A stretch of 64,000 bases of DNA from Eucalyptus grandis (Eukaryota > Streptophyta > Magnoliopsida > Myrtales > Myrtaceae), in the NCBI RefSeq assembly GCF_016545825.1, contig NC_052619.1:4045501-4109500 (forward strand), given 5' to 3'. A program made the position numbers and the translations under genes. A model generated the notes under the pieces. It was not told the DNA's origin, did not search any database, and saw only the letters and a list, made by a program, of their open reading frames with translations. Positions 37,275-50,900 of this stretch are shown here, in pieces. Position 1 is the stretch's first letter, and each line of letters opens with the position of its first letter.

Positions 37275-37736
37275 TGTGTTATCTTTGTTTTAATAAGTTT
37301 CATGAATAGCACCCCAAATCTCCTTTGCTGTCTTGCAGTACATGAAATTCTCCCATGTTTCATTCGTCATTGAATTCAGCAGCCAGCACATCACCATGTT
37401 ATTTTCCACCTTCCATGTTCAATAATTTTGGCTCGTCTCCTCAGGTTGTACGACAACTCCAGTTAGCTAATCTTCTTTACCTTTTCCGCAAACGAAAATC
37501 ATGACAAAATGGGACCATTGATTGAAGTTGTGACTGGTAAGTTTATGACCGTGATGAGAAGAGTTCCACCTTCAGATACATTGATAGGTTGGGTAATGTG
37601 AGGAGAGTTCTGAGCTCTAGGGTCTGAGGTTTCACTCTCAACCTCACTTGCCATGGTAGCTCTAGAGTATTTTGTCATGGTGGAAACACTTAGAAATATG
37701 GTAGGAAAGAATGGTCCAAATCGAGCTTTGATACCA

Positions 37737-38034
37737 TGAAGAAATTTAGGAGAAATTACTCTAAGTTTTATTCTCCAGAGAATATATATTACATTAAGCA
37801 TCTAGTCTTTTTATAGCTGCTGTTCAGCTAATTATTTGCGCTAACTAACGAAACAAAAAACCTGATATACTAGCCATAAATCTAGTTAGTATCCACTGGT
37901 TGTAACAAAAAAAAAACACCCTAAAACGTAGAAAAAAAATTTCTAAAAGCTAACAAACAAAAACTGGAAAAAGCTGGAAACAAAATAACCACACTTCTAC
38001 TTCTAACTAGAAAATCCGATTCTGATTTTCAACA
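37737..38034 (-). repeat. 5' LTR of the Copia at 32955-38034
   Basis: It starts TGAAGAAATTTAGG and ends CAACA, beside the TTTAT target duplication. The primer-binding site lies immediately to the left in plus coordinates. Confidence 0.9.
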
Positions 38035-38039
38035 TTTAT

Positions 38040-39629
38040 CTTTATTGATGGTAAGTGCTGCCATTATTTTTTGAGGAAGGTGCATATTGTCATTATTTTT
38101 TTTAAAATAATGTGCTAAACCTTCAATGATGGGGGAATGAAGTTAGATGTGTTTTTCTTTTGTAAAGAATCAATCAATTTCAATGGCAATGGCTGTTTTT
38201 GTTATTTTCTTTTGTGTTGGTTTCGGCTAGTAATGCTGGTAAGACAGTTATGCTATATAAATTTGTTGCTGCTAGTGCAACACTTCTATGAGGCTAATGT
38301 TGTTTTTAAAAGTGATGTGCACATATATTGTTGTTGGTTAAAATTATTGATGCTAATGAATTTGTGGGTTTTGGTTGTACATATTGGTGCAAGAACAAAA
38401 TGCACTAGCACGCCTTGGTACAGTTATGGGTGCTGCATCTTTTTGCATGAGCAATTAAGGATGCTAGTATATTTTGTTACATCAACACTTGTATGGATTG
38501 ATGCACGAACAAGATACACCAGCAACCTAACTGGTGTAACAAGATGCACCATGACCGGTGCAAGTTGAGTGATGTTTGAAACTAATATATTTCTTTTTTT
38601 AAAACTTGTGAAATACAAGTGATCACTCTATAATTGCAACTAACATTTAAATAATCACATTTATAAAAATTTGACATTCAAGCAATCACTATATACAACT
38701 TATGATATTGAAATAGTCAATCGTGAATTTGCCACCATCCCTTAATTTCACTATGGTTTGTAGTAATAGTTGCAGCAAACTAGCAAACTATTATCAAACA
38801 AAAAATGCGGTAAACCATTACATTTGAAGCAAAAAACAAACATTGACAATATACAATTAAGCAAGAAAACTTTTAAGTGTTTATAACTAATGCATCACAA
38901 CTTCAACATTCCATTTCTACCATAGATTGCAAGCAAAACTTTTTGCTCTATACAAAAATTGTAGTAAACCAAAAACACACTTTACTTCTAAATAATCCAA
39001 TATAATTACATATTCCACGTCTTCAACTATGATAGATTTACAAATTTCTTCTCATTACTTATTTCACATTTGAATAGACTATACAAAAGAATAATAATAC
39101 AATCAACGCTTAATAAAAGTTTTTTTTTTCGATTTTTAGCCTTGAAATCTCCATTTTCAAATGGTCGATTGGATATATTAAACCTTTCATTTAAGCTTGC
39201 ATTGAATCGACATCCTCCAATTTATTCATTAATATAGATAGAGGTTGATGTCGGCCTTCAAGTAACTCCAAGATCACCTCTGTCACTCAATTGGAGAATT
39301 TCACATTAACCCATTCAAAATATTTGCATTTCAAGTCTTCTCTATATTTGCCGCACCCATGAAATCTTCTCATAGGATTCAACTAAGTCCAAGATAATCT
39401 TCTTGGACTCGGTAACCCGCAATAATAGTAACACTCACCATCTAATTCACTTTTTTTTTTCGCACAAATGTAAGCCGTTGCTTAAACTTCTGCCCTCAAT
39501 TTGCAAGAGCAAGCTAATAATTTTGGACGAAAATAGAAGTATGCACTCAAATTGGGGATTTAGGATTTTGAACTTCCAGTTCTCTTTAAATTTGGGGATT
39601 TAGGGTTCTTACTCAGGGGAAGAGACACC
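38040..39629. other. MULE internal non-coding region
   Basis: AT-rich DNA between the Copia and the right inverted terminal region of the MULE. A frame at 38137-38568 is open but shows no recognisable domain, and its Cys/Leu-rich composition looks fortuitous. Confidence 0.4.
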
Positions 39630-39812
39630 AAATAGTGTCGTTTTGTTGTTTGCATGCTGATTGTACTCTTTGGTGAGCCACATCAACTTCAAAAATTAAT
39701 AATAATATAAACTGCTACGTCGAATTTTTGGCCAATTAGATCGATGTTGGCATTGAAATGATCATTTTTCAAACTTTTTAGCATTTAAGTGATCCAAAAT
39801 AAATATCGATAC

Positions 39813-42800
39813 TGTCGCGACCAATTTTTTTCGGGGTGTGAACCACCTAGGGTTTGGCTAATGGATTGTTAAGCCTAAACTTAACTCGGGCTCTCCCAAG
39901 CCCATAGCAATTCGCGACTTTCGGTTCAAGTTCTTAACATGCAAATTTTTTAATTCGGAGTCGCCACTAATCTATTTTTGGTGGGTCGATTAGAAACCCA
40001 AGTAAAGTAATAGGAGTTTTACTTTACTCCTACGAACCAGAGATTTGTGAGTCCGGGGACTTGGTTACACTAGATTTCTCTAATGCCCTTTCGGTACCAT
40101 TCTTTTAATTTCAAAAATGTTTTTTTGCAGGCAACTTGAATTGATTTTAAATTCTAACATGTGAGGTGACCATGCAGGTGCGCAAACCACCAATTTAACA
40201 CTCAAGAAAGCAAATGAATAAATTGCAGGACTTACCTCATAGCAACGAAAGCATCTGCGTTGTTAGTTTAGAATTCACATCAACAGTCCTAAATATGATT
40301 TCTAATTAACACGCAATTTTTGTTTTGTTTTCACTTAATTAATGAAAATCATGCAATATGCAATGCATGCCACTAATTTAACATGAAATGATATGACATG
40401 GCAACATGACTTTGCTATATGACCTAAGCAATATGACATAACTAAGCATGTAGTCTATCCTAAGCATGAGATGATTTATTCTAAATAATTTTTTTATTTC
40501 CCATGAGATTTGAAATTAAAAAAATGCAACACTTAAATATGCAATCTAAATTAATCTAATGACCTAATTCTAATGATGTGTAATTTTTAATTAAATGGGC
40601 CTAGCCAAAATACTAAATGACATGCATCTCAATTAATCGAACCCTAATGACGTGCATATGACAATTTTTCTTTTTCCTAAAAGAATGCATTTTTTATCCT
40701 AAATAATAAAACCAAATCAACCTATGGCATTTTTTGTATTTTTCATGAAATTCGAAATTAAATAAAATGTGAAAGTTACCTAATTAGATTAAGATCCTAT
40801 TTAATTTATATTAGGAATTAGGTTGAACCACATCCTAATTTAAACTAAAATATTATCTTAACCTAGATAATCCTAAAATGCAATCTATCTAATATCTAAA
40901 CTTAAAATGAAACATGAAATTTTATTCTAATATGCAATGACGTGCAAAGAATGCATTAATTCTACATGACATATGCATGATGATTTTTGTATTTCTTTAT
41001 AAAATCCAAAATTAAGATTGACGCATAATTAAACGTGCAATTTAAATTAAAGAAAATCTATCCTAAATTTATGCATTTTTTGGATTTTTTTATTTAACAA
41101 AACAAATTTGATTCAACCAACATGACAGCAAATCAGATAAGATATGATCGATATCCACAAATTGGCGAACCATATCCCGCGCATGAGATCGGGTTGGCCA
41201 ATTTTTAAATAAATTGCGAATCGAATCTCGAGCGGGAGATCGGATTGGCGATTTTTTCTGTGCGAATGCGAGTCGCATTTCGAGCATGAAATCGAACTGT
41301 CAATCATGTGCACGTTGCGAAATTAGGAAGATTTCCTAATTTAGGAGGCTACTCGAGTTGCGAATATCATCATGGCATATCGGGAATTTCCATCATGTGC
41401 ACCAATGAATATATCAAATAAGGAAACAAAATTTTCGGAAATTAGAATAGACAATTTTTACCTATCCCAAATATTGCTTCCAAATTTGGTCTTCGAATGG
41501 CGGCCGGTTCGTGATGACCAACTATGCTTCAGAGCAAGCCGGCAAGGCATCTCAGCTTGGGATGCTTGAGCTGGTAATTCACGGTGTGGTGCTCGGTTGA
41601 CTGCAAAATCAAAACAAGTGTGCGGCGAGGACCAACGCAATATAAAAGATTAAAGAATTAAACCCCAAACCCTCGGCGTTTCCCCTGCTGCCATGCACCC
41701 CTATAATTCTATTTTTTTTTATCTAACCCCCCTCTCCCACCGAAAGCCAAATTTCCACCGCCTCAGGCTACACAGAGGCCAATTCTTTCCCACGTGTTTG
41801 CCCTTTGGCTATAACTTTTCGGGAACTTCATGAGTGGCCGTGAATTCAAATATTCCATTGAGAATTCTCGTATTTTTCTTCTTTGATTTCAACCGGTAGC
41901 GTCGTGACTTGATGGACGCCGAAGTGTGAACACGAGTGAATTTCTTCACGGACGATATACTCGAGAATCATAGGGACATGGCCACCTGGTCACCGGCGCA
42001 CAAGTCAGCCTGCAAAACAAAGAAATTCAACGGCACAATCCGAGTAGCGAATTGTCGAGGCCGGGGTCATCGATGAGGGTAGCCACTGGTGGTCCGGCTC
42101 TTCTGGACGGCAGGTCTTCGCTGGTGCTCAGCCCGGAGAGATCACGGGGCAAAAGTCAGTGACGGATCGCAACGAGGCTTTTTTGCGGTGATGCTTCTCA
42201 GCGTGATGAAACAACTCCTGGTGGTGAGCTCAGGGTTGGGATTAAAATCTGTCGGAGCAATTCACTGGAGATTCCACAAACCAAGAGCTTTAAACGTGAT
42301 GAGGGCAGCACATCGGGAACTCGACACAACTCAGGCACGTCAAACCATGGTGTCGGCAACAGCTCAATAGGGTAGCACTCATTAAGAAGGCGTTGCGGAT
42401 GAAGAACTAAGGCTGCACAACGCCAAAAAGACGGCTGGAACGGTATTTTGACTTCGCTCTATCGCCACCTTCGTGAAAAAGGAGTCTTCCCCTCGGTATT
42501 GCCTCTCTCTCCGTGAGTTCTCTCTTTTTTTGCGGCCGTGTGTTCTCAATTCTGTGGCCTCCTCGAAACCCTACGCGAAAACATTTTTATAGGCTGAAGA
42601 TTAGGGTTTTATTTTTCTTTTCAAATCAGCATCCGCGAAGATTTCTTTTCGCACGCAATATCACTTTTCTTTTATTTTCCACATCTCCTGATTTTATCAC
42701 CTAAAGATAAAATTGCAACCCGATTTTCTTAAATTCCAAAAATCCACCGTAATATTATTTCAAATCTCAATTTAGGTAATTCTTGTCATTAAAAGAAAAC

Positions 42801-43045
42801 GGGCTCGGGCCAATTTACTTGCTTCGTGGGCTTAGTCCGACCTGCCAAATTAAAGCTTAGAACTACTAAATCAAACCCATTTGTCACCGACCCAATGTAA
42901 ATGCAAAATTAAGAAACAAATGCACCTAAAACTATATGCTATGCAATTAATTAATTAACTAATATTTTTTTAGGGGTTAAAATTAATCCCTAATTTTTTA
43001 ATGCAACTAATAATTAAAAGGGTCACCAAAATTTAGGTGTCAACA
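39813..43045 (-). mobile_element. Solo LTR of a Gypsy-type retrotransposon, 3.2 kb
   Basis: In plus coordinates it starts TGTCGCGACCAATTTTTTTC and ends AAATTTAGGTGTCAACA. It is flanked by a perfect 5-bp duplication, GATAC (39808-39812 and 43046-43050). Its reverse complement has the same termini as the LTR at 29777. No primer site, gag or pol is present, so it is a solo LTR left after recombination. It sits within the right TIR of the MULE and therefore inserted after it. Part of it (41640-42600) is markedly GC-richer than the AT-rich remainder. Confidence 0.82.
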
Positions 43046-43109
43046 GATACCAAAGTGAGCATCGTACACAATTTTTGACACTTCTAGTGTATTTATCCCC
43101 AAATTTGCT

Positions 43110-44074
43110 CTTGTATTTTGAGCCGTAAGGTTTATTGTTCGATTCTTCAAATTGGCCTTCCAACAGATGTCAATTGCTTTTTCATCCAGGAAGGTTTATT
43201 GTTGCACTAAATACATGATGAGATTTTCTACAATTTGGGAGATACTCAAACGATTTCTAATCCTACCTTGTTTTATCATATCACAATCCTAATCCAGACA
43301 ACTAAACGCAACCTAATTCTCTTGGCTATGTTTTCTATTATTGCTTCTTCCAACTAGACCTCTCTTGTTAATGGGATACATATACAATAAATCACAAATG
43401 AAATCACCATGCCGACTTGGTGCCTTTATCTTCGGTCATCACCACCAACTACGGCAATGCTCTTTTTTAACTTTGATATAGTCAATATTCACCCCATACA
43501 TGCGACCTAAACACTCCCCTATTCTCTCACTCAACATCGAAGTCAAGAATTCTAGCCTTTGCCTTAAAGACAATGGACCTCACTATGATGGCCGCCATCA
43601 AGGTAGAGCGACAGAGAGAGAGAGAGAGAGTTTTAATATCATCTTGTTCATGAGTGTAGCAGTAATCCAAGTGTAACACTTTTGAAAAGCCCTAACAATG
43701 AGAGGTCTCCTCCCATAAAAAATGCAGAAAAGCATAGTCCATCATCACCCACGTCTCTCCCTCTCTGTTCAAAGTGCCGACCACCCTAGAGCGGCCGCTC
43801 TCCTCCCTGGAGTGGCTGCCAACCTCCATCTACCACACCATGCTTGCCTTGCCACTCTATTTGGAGCCGCCATCACTAGTTGCCATAAATGGTCTTTAGC
43901 TTTAATATTCTCTATTCCATATGTCTCTCCAGTGTAATAGCTCTGTGATCGGATGATGCAACATCGAGTTCAACTTGGCAACCACCACCAGAACACTGAT
44001 GGAGGTCCACGACATTGGCTTGACACATTATTGGTCGATAATTAACAAAGGCCACAATCCCCAACCTCAAATCT
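43110..44074. other. Intergenic DNA with a (GA)n run
   Basis: No exon was recognised. A GA microsatellite lies at about 43611-43630. Confidence 0.4.
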
Positions 44075-46340
44075 TGTTGGTTGTATGCCCTAAAGCAATC
44101 ATGTAATAGTTACATGTTAATGATTATTTAATAAAAAATATTTTTTCTCATTCATCGTCCAATTTATATGAATGGGGTCCATAAGATCTGTTACAACTGA
44201 ACCTATTCTTAAGGTGTTAAAAATATATGTGACAGGTTACAATTATGCTGAATCTTTAAACAGTTCCCAGTCAATGGATCATTGAGATGATATTGATGAT
44301 CCTATTCAGACTGGTGTATTCTCAAGCTTCACTTCAGTATTGGATACTTGAGGGGATGATGAGTCACAAGTTATTGGGTATTGTGATATCTAAGCTAGAA
44401 CACAGGTGTCTATCTTGGACAAGTTCACTGAACATGACATACATAGAACAATTGGCAACATGGAAGCTTTTTAGTGAGGTTAATGTCTGATCGTTTATGC
44501 TTTGGTCAAGTGTAAGATCCTTAGACCTGAGGCATGATGTTGACTTGTGTGTTGGATGGCTATGGTTCACAAGTGCACATATTGACGCTTCGTCGAACTA
44601 TCTATGTACTTGATGGTCATAGTTTGTTCACATACGAAGGCACATGCGTGCGCAATATGGAATATGTCTTCTTGTTATACAAGATTGATGTCCTATGTGA
44701 TCTAATCATGACATTGTATTGAAATCCTCGGCTGGGGTTATAACCGATAATGAATGGTTCATGTCTCAAAAAATACATATTAGTTAGATTTGGACATATG
44801 ATCAAATCGGTGGCTTGACCAATAATTACATGGCCTTTATTTGATCGAGACATGGTGAGATAGAAGGATTGAGTTACACGGTCGCCAAAGCTGACGGGTT
44901 CATTATGTTCTGAGACATTTCACACTGTCTGTGTAGTCATGATATATTATTAGTTGTCAATCATGATTTGTAGGAACAGGAAATTGATCTAGAGAATCAG
45001 TTCTCTCGGTTATGCTAATGTGTTAGTAAAAGTCATACTGCCAGCCTAGTGATAAACCTAGGGATGTCACACACATTGTATTGAGTTGGATTAGAAATAA
45101 AAGTTCTGATGAATGGGCATCAGAGTTTATAAACTCTGAAGTGGGTTTTAGACTTTACGGCCAAATCAAAGCTCTGAAGCATGTTTAAATTCAGTGACCG
45201 AATTAATAATCTAAAGTGAGTTCAGAATTAATAGTTGCATTAATGATCTGAAGTGAGTTCATAATTAATAGCCAAATTAATGATCTAAAATAGTTTCAAA
45301 CTTAATAGCTAAATTAAATATCTGAAATGTTCTTTAGATGTAACGGACACATTAAGTTTTGAAACAATTTTGAAACTTAACGGTCACATTGATGATCTGA
45401 AACAACTTTAGAATAAATGGACAGTTTAATGATCTAAAACGAATTCAGTTTAATGACCAATTAATGCTTTGAAACAGTTTCAGAAGTAATGACCAAATTA
45501 AGTATTTGTGATAGTTACAAAGTTAATACACAGAATAAAGACTTGTAACAGTTACAAATAAATGTCTGAAATAATGTTCTGTAACAGTTATAGAGTTAAT
45601 GCCCAAATTAGTGTCTGTAACAGTGTTAGAACTTACGTCTATCAAGAGTTACAGCTGAACTAATTCTAAAACGGTTTAGAGTTAATGCGCCGATTTAAAT
45701 GTGATATGCATTGTCTATAAAAGATAATACAGATAACATATCACAGGATGATGGACATTCGACAATCAACAATCGAAAATTGAGAGTGCTGATATTGATC
45801 AACAAAACACTCATGTGAGAGCGATTGCTAGCATAATTACAGTTGTGAGATCTCTCAATTTCTCTCTTTTGTTTAACGTGAGAATTGGTGGTGTGTTTGA
45901 ACTAGAGGCCCAACACTTGTGGGGCTGGATCTGAAGAACATCAGAGCATGTGAAGAGATTAGATATTCTGCATCTGAAGAACGTCAGAACCAGTATTATC
46001 AAAAGACGTTAGACGTTCATGGTCAAGAATCCAAGAACATCAAAACCGGTGTTATTAGAAGGTATTAGACGTTCACAGTCAGAGTCTGAAGAACGTCGAA
46101 ACTACTGCTGTGAGCACATCAGATGTTTGTGCTAAGAACCCAAAGAAACTTTTAAACCAAATTTTGGAGTACAATACAAGGTTAATATGATTAGCCCCTT
46201 TAGCTCTTCTATGCGTTTTTGTTAAAATGCATGTAAATCTATGGAAACACGTGTATAAGTGTTTTTACTTCCACTACGATCAGACTTTGATCTTAATTTA
46301 CTTATGCGCGTATGCTTGTTTATTGAAACAATCACCAACA
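44075..46340 (+). repeat. 5' LTR of the Copia at 44075-53386
   Basis: It contains a degenerate tandem array at about 45120-45700 built on an ATTAATGATCTGAAGTGAGTT-like unit of roughly 36-40 bp. Nearer the 3' end, AGAACGTC/AGACGTTC motifs are repeated (about 45960-46130). Confidence 0.88.
45120..45700. repeat. Degenerate ~38-bp tandem array inside the LTR
   Basis: Successive units carry TTAATGATCTGAA, (A/G)TTTCAGA and TTAATGRCCAAAT variants at intervals of about 36-40 bp. The same array is found in the other LTR at about 52140-52700, which has at least one extra unit, showing gain or loss after insertion. Confidence 0.7.
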
Positions 46341-47120
46341 ATGATATCAGAGCCGGTCCTTAGACATTTTCATGCTTTTAATTGTTGATTGGTTCATGTT
46401 GTTTGTATGTTTTGATGACTAATTCTCTTTTGTGATGAGAATTCTTTTAAAATTGCTTTCAGACTTTTATTTGATATGCATATTAATTAGTTAATATGTA
46501 GGGTGAGACTGTTGATAAGAAAGAAAAATTTCCTTATTTTTGGTGTTAAGTTGTAATGGGTGCCTAAACTCGTGGCCTACCATCATCATGGTTTGTTCCT
46601 ATATTCTTATGGTTGATTGGCTAATTATGGATACATTGGAGTCAGTTGTTATTCAAGAACATAGGACCACTCCATTATACATATGATGGTGCAGGGTTTA
46701 GGCCGAATAATTTCCAATAACTATTAGGTGAGGAATCATTTGTGTCTTAGATACTTGCAGGAGATGATGGGGTAAATTTAACTATGATCATAAGGCCAAT
46801 AACTGTCAAGTTAGGCTTTTGTGATCTAGAGGCTAAAATATGCTTGGGACTCGCATGTGATGCGTTGGATATGCGATCCACTCACTAAGTTCATAGGACA
46901 CCAATAACTATCAGGTGAAGAGGTGGACTATGAACTAGTGGGACTTCAATCCCCACTAGAGATTTTTTCCCAACAAAGATTACCGTTTCCCATCCTAAGG
47001 AGTGTGTGATCCGAAAAGAATAGTGAGATATAATATTTCATTTAAATGTCATAATGAAATATTTGTTGAAAGTCAACGGCTAACAATTATTTTTCTGCAC
47101 ATATTTTGATTCTTTGAAAA

Positions 47121-47905
47121 ATGGTTACGACAAACCCACTTGCTTCAATTATTGACAAGAATTGTCTAATGGGACCCAACTATACCGATTGGGTAAGGAA
47201 TTTGAGAATTGTTCTCAATTCCGAAAAGATTGGGTATGTGCTTGATCATAACTTGCCAGAACACTTTCCGGGTGATTCCGAAGAGGAGTGCAAAACTTAT
47301 GAGAAGTGGCGCGAAGATGACCTAAAAGTTAGGTCATACATGCTTGCTACTATTAACAATGAGTTTCAAAAGAAGTATGAGACCATGGAAAGTGCTTACT
47401 CAATCATCGTGCATTTGAAGGATTTTTTTTTTTTTATGAAAATGGTCATATCTCTAGATATGAGATATCTAAGAGATTGTATCATATGAGAATGACTGAG
47501 GGATCATCAGTGAATGATCATGTTCTGAAGATGATTTGGCACATTGAGGAGTTATCCAGGCTAAATCTTATCATGGATAATGAATTAGCCGTGGATTTGA
47601 TACTCTAGTCTTTACCTGATTCCTTCTCTGGATTTGTCCAAAACTTCCACATGCATAAGATGGAGAAAACTCTTGCTAAGTTACACGGCATGCTGGTGGT
47701 TTATGAAAAGGAAATGAACAACATAAGGTCCATTGTAATGGTAATGGCTGTAGCAGAGGCTTCCTCTTCAAAAAGTAAGACTACTTTAAAGAAAAGGAAA
47801 CTAGAAGAAGTCCAAAAAACTTGCTACACGTCTAAAGCCCACAATTGAAAAAAGGGAATTGTCACTATTGTGGTGTCAAGGGACATTGGAAGAAGAACTG
47901 CAAGA
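47121..47905 (+). pseudogene. Copia gag (broken)
   Basis: 47121-47489 encodes the gag start (MVTTNPLASIIDKNCLMGPN ... YTDWVRNLRIVL) with a frame break at the T-run near 47427. A second part (47651-47848) is rich in Lys. A CHYCGVKGHWKKNC knuckle follows at about 47859-47900, beyond a stop. Together these are a complete but interrupted gag. Confidence 0.82.
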
Positions 47906-47939
47906 AATACCTCGCGAGCTTGAAGGTCAAGCCAAAGAA

Positions 47940-50900
47940 CCAGGTATGGTGTCCATGCTTATTGAAACTAACCTTATGGTTGGTTCTGAATCCAGTTTAT
48001 GGGTTATAGATTCTACTGCAACTACACAGATTTGTATGTCTTTACAAAATATGGAAGTAAGCAAGATGTCGAGGAAAAATGAGATAGTCTTGACATTTGC
48101 AAATGGAGCAAGAGTTGCTGCATAGCTATAGGGACTTATCGTTTATCTTTGCCTGCAGGACATGTACTGGTTTTGAATGATTTTTCGAATTATAAGAATG
48201 CAGTCAGGAACCTCATCTTTATACCTCGTTTGAGTAAAGAGAATTATGAATTTTCTTTTGCTAATGATGTGTGTTCCATTTATTACGATAAAAGATGTGT
48301 TGGCTTTGGTAAGATGACCAATAATCTTTATACCATTACAATGTCCGATAATATGATTACCAATATCAATAAGCAAAATGATATAAATGCCATGACCAAT
48401 AAACGACCTAGAGATAGACCAAACCTGAAATATGTTTGGCATCTCTGATTAGGTCATATTGGAGAGGATAGGATTGATAAGTTGACTAAAGATGGATATA
48501 TTGATCCATTAGACTTTGAACCATAGTCAACCTGTGAGGCATGCCTCTTAGGAAAGATGAAAAAGGCACCATTTGTAGGACAAAGTGAGAGAGCTACTGA
48601 TATTCTAGGATTAATACAAATTGATGTATGTGGTCCACTTAATGAATCAGCTCGAGGTGGTTATTCTTACTTCATTACCTTTACCGATGATATGTCACAG
48701 TATGGTTATTTATATTTAATGAAGTATAAATCCGAATCCTTTGAAAAGTTCAAGGAATTCAAAGCTAAAGTTGAGAAACAAATAGGAAAAAGTATTAATA
48801 ATAACCTCTAAGAACTCCAGAACATAATGGTGTGTCTGAGAGAAGGACTCGCACTTTAATGGATATGGTGTGATCTATGATCAATTATACCGATTTACCC
48901 ATATCCCTTTAGGAATATGCCCTTGAGACATCCACATATTTATTGAATAGATTTCTGACTATGTACGTTCCGACTATGCCCTATGAGATATGGTATGGTA
49001 GGAAACCAAATCTTAATCATATTTGGGGTTATCCAGCTTATGTCAAAAAGCCGAAGACAGACAAATTGAAGGCAAGATCTAAACTTGGTCACTTCATTGG
49101 GTATCCAAAAGAAAGTCTTGGATACTATTTCTATTTTCATTATGATCAAAGAGTTTCAATCAGTAGACATGCTTCATTTCTAGAAAATCAGTTCATCCAA
49201 GAAAGTGGAGTTGGGCGGAAAATAAACTTACAAAAAGAAACTAATGGAGTAGCAAGTGATCAGGTTCAGATGCAAACCTCAGATTCAGTGGGAGCTTCTG
49301 ATACACAACTTTTGAGGAGGAGTATGAGAATATCGAGTCCTCCTGTTTGTTATATAGACACTTGATTGAAGGTATTGATCCCTTATTCATTGTGAATGAA
49401 TGTGATCAATCAAGTGATCCAAATAGCTATGAGGAAGTAATGTCTGACATTGATTCTGATAAATGGTTGGAGGCCATGAAATCCGAAACTATGTATTTCA
49501 ATGACATTTGGACTCTAGTTGACCTATCGAGTGATATGTGCCAACCTGATCATTAGCATTTATCTTCCTCTTGAAGACCTATTTACAGCCAATTGGTACA
49601 ATACCACTATATAAGGCACGGTTGGTGATGAAAGGATATCGTCAAATAGAAATGATTGATTATGATGAGACTTTCTCACATGTAGCCATGCTGAAATCTA
49701 TTCGAATTATGTTGGTTATAGCTGCACACTTGGATTATGAAATATTCCAAATGGATGTCAAGACGGCTTTTCTAAATGGATTAATTGAAGAAGACATCTA
49801 CATGAAACCACCACCAGGTTTTGAGAAGGTGTGCAAGCTTAAGAGAGTCATATATGGACTCAAACAAGCCTCTAGAAGTTGGAACATCAATTTTGATGAA
49901 GTGATCAAATCGTTTGGTTTCATCAAAAACCCGGATGAACCTTGTGTATACAAAAAGGTCAGTGGGAGCGCAATTGTATTTCTTATTTTGTATGTAGATG
50001 ACATACTATTGATCAGAAATGATATGCCTATGATATCATCGATCAAGATATTCTTGTCTCAGAAGTTTTCCATGAAAGATTTAGGAGAGGCTACCTATAT
50101 TCTAGGTATTAGGATTTATAGAGATAGATCTAGACGAATGATTGGCCTCTTGCAATCTACGTACATAGACAAAATGTTAACACGTTTTAACATGCAACAT
50201 TCCAAAAGAGGATTATTACCTTTTAGGCATGGAATCCGACTTTCCAAGGATACGTGTCCAAATAATCTTGAGGAAAGAGAGCGGATGGCAAATGTGCCTT
50301 ATGCATCTGCTATTGGAAGCATAATATATACTATGCTATGTACAAGACCTCATATTGCGCATGCCATAGGTATCACTAGTAGATATCAGTCTGATCCAGG
50401 TGAAGAATACTAGATAGTAGTCAAAGACTATCCTTAAGTACTTGAGAAGGACTAAAGATTTGCTCTGGATAAATGGCAAAGGAGACTTTAAAGTTGAAGC
50501 ATACATAGATTCTAATTTTCAATCAAATCCTAATGACTATAAGTCAATGTCTGGGTTTGTTTTTATATTCAATGGTGGTGCAACTAGTTGAAAAATTTCC
50601 AAACAGAGCATAACTATTGATTCCACTACTGAAGTAGAGTATGTAGTTGCTTCTGAAGCGGCGAAGGAAGCAGCTTGGATGAAGAAGTTCATTTAAGAAC
50701 TTGGAGTGGTTCCTCCCATTGAAGAGCCAATTGCATTGTTTTGTGACAACAATTGGGCAATAGCTCAAGCTAATGAACCAAGGTCTCACCAGAAATCCTA
50801 GCACATTCAAAGACGCTTTCATCTCATCAGAGAGATCGTTGGAAGAGGTGATATCACCTTATAGAAAATAGCCTTAGTGGAAAACGTGGCCGATCCTCTC

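Larger units (their letters stand above)
32955..38034 (-). mobile_element. Full-length Ty1/Copia retrotransposon (minus strand)
   Basis: LTRs at 32955-33267 and 37737-38034 are flanked by the 5-bp duplication TTTAT (32950-32954, 38035-38039). On the minus strand the 5' LTR is followed by TGGTATCAAAGC (37736-37725), an initiator-Met tRNA primer site, and the 3' LTR is preceded by a TTGAGGGGGAG polypurine tract (about 33278-33268). The order gag-protease-integrase-RT-RNase H is that of Copia. Frames are broken in several places, so it is not autonomous now. Confidence 0.92.
27951..43100. mobile_element. Large Mutator-like element (MULE) with nested insertions
   Basis: The left end (27951, GGGTAAGTACACTAAAACTG) and the right end (43100, ...GTGTATTTATCCCC) are inverted copies. 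The similarity continues inward for about 300 bp (GTACGACACTCACTTTG versus its inverse at about 43053-43069, then, beyond the solo LTR, blocks at 39812-39630). The flanks are AAATTTGCA (27942-27950) and AAATTTGCT (43101-43109), a 9-bp target duplication with one mismatch, as for Mutator. Inside are a PB1-like MULE N-terminus relic (29035-29776), a Lys-rich tail (32540-32850), and three later insertions at 29777-31989, 32955-38034 and 39813-43045. Without them the element would be about 4.6 kb, a normal size. No DDE transposase core could be read. Confidence 0.72.

Noticed and set aside
44075..44722. Open frames repeated at 44287-44722 and 51282-51640
   Set aside because: They are the same LTR sequence read twice; the frames differ between the two LTRs and carry no domain.
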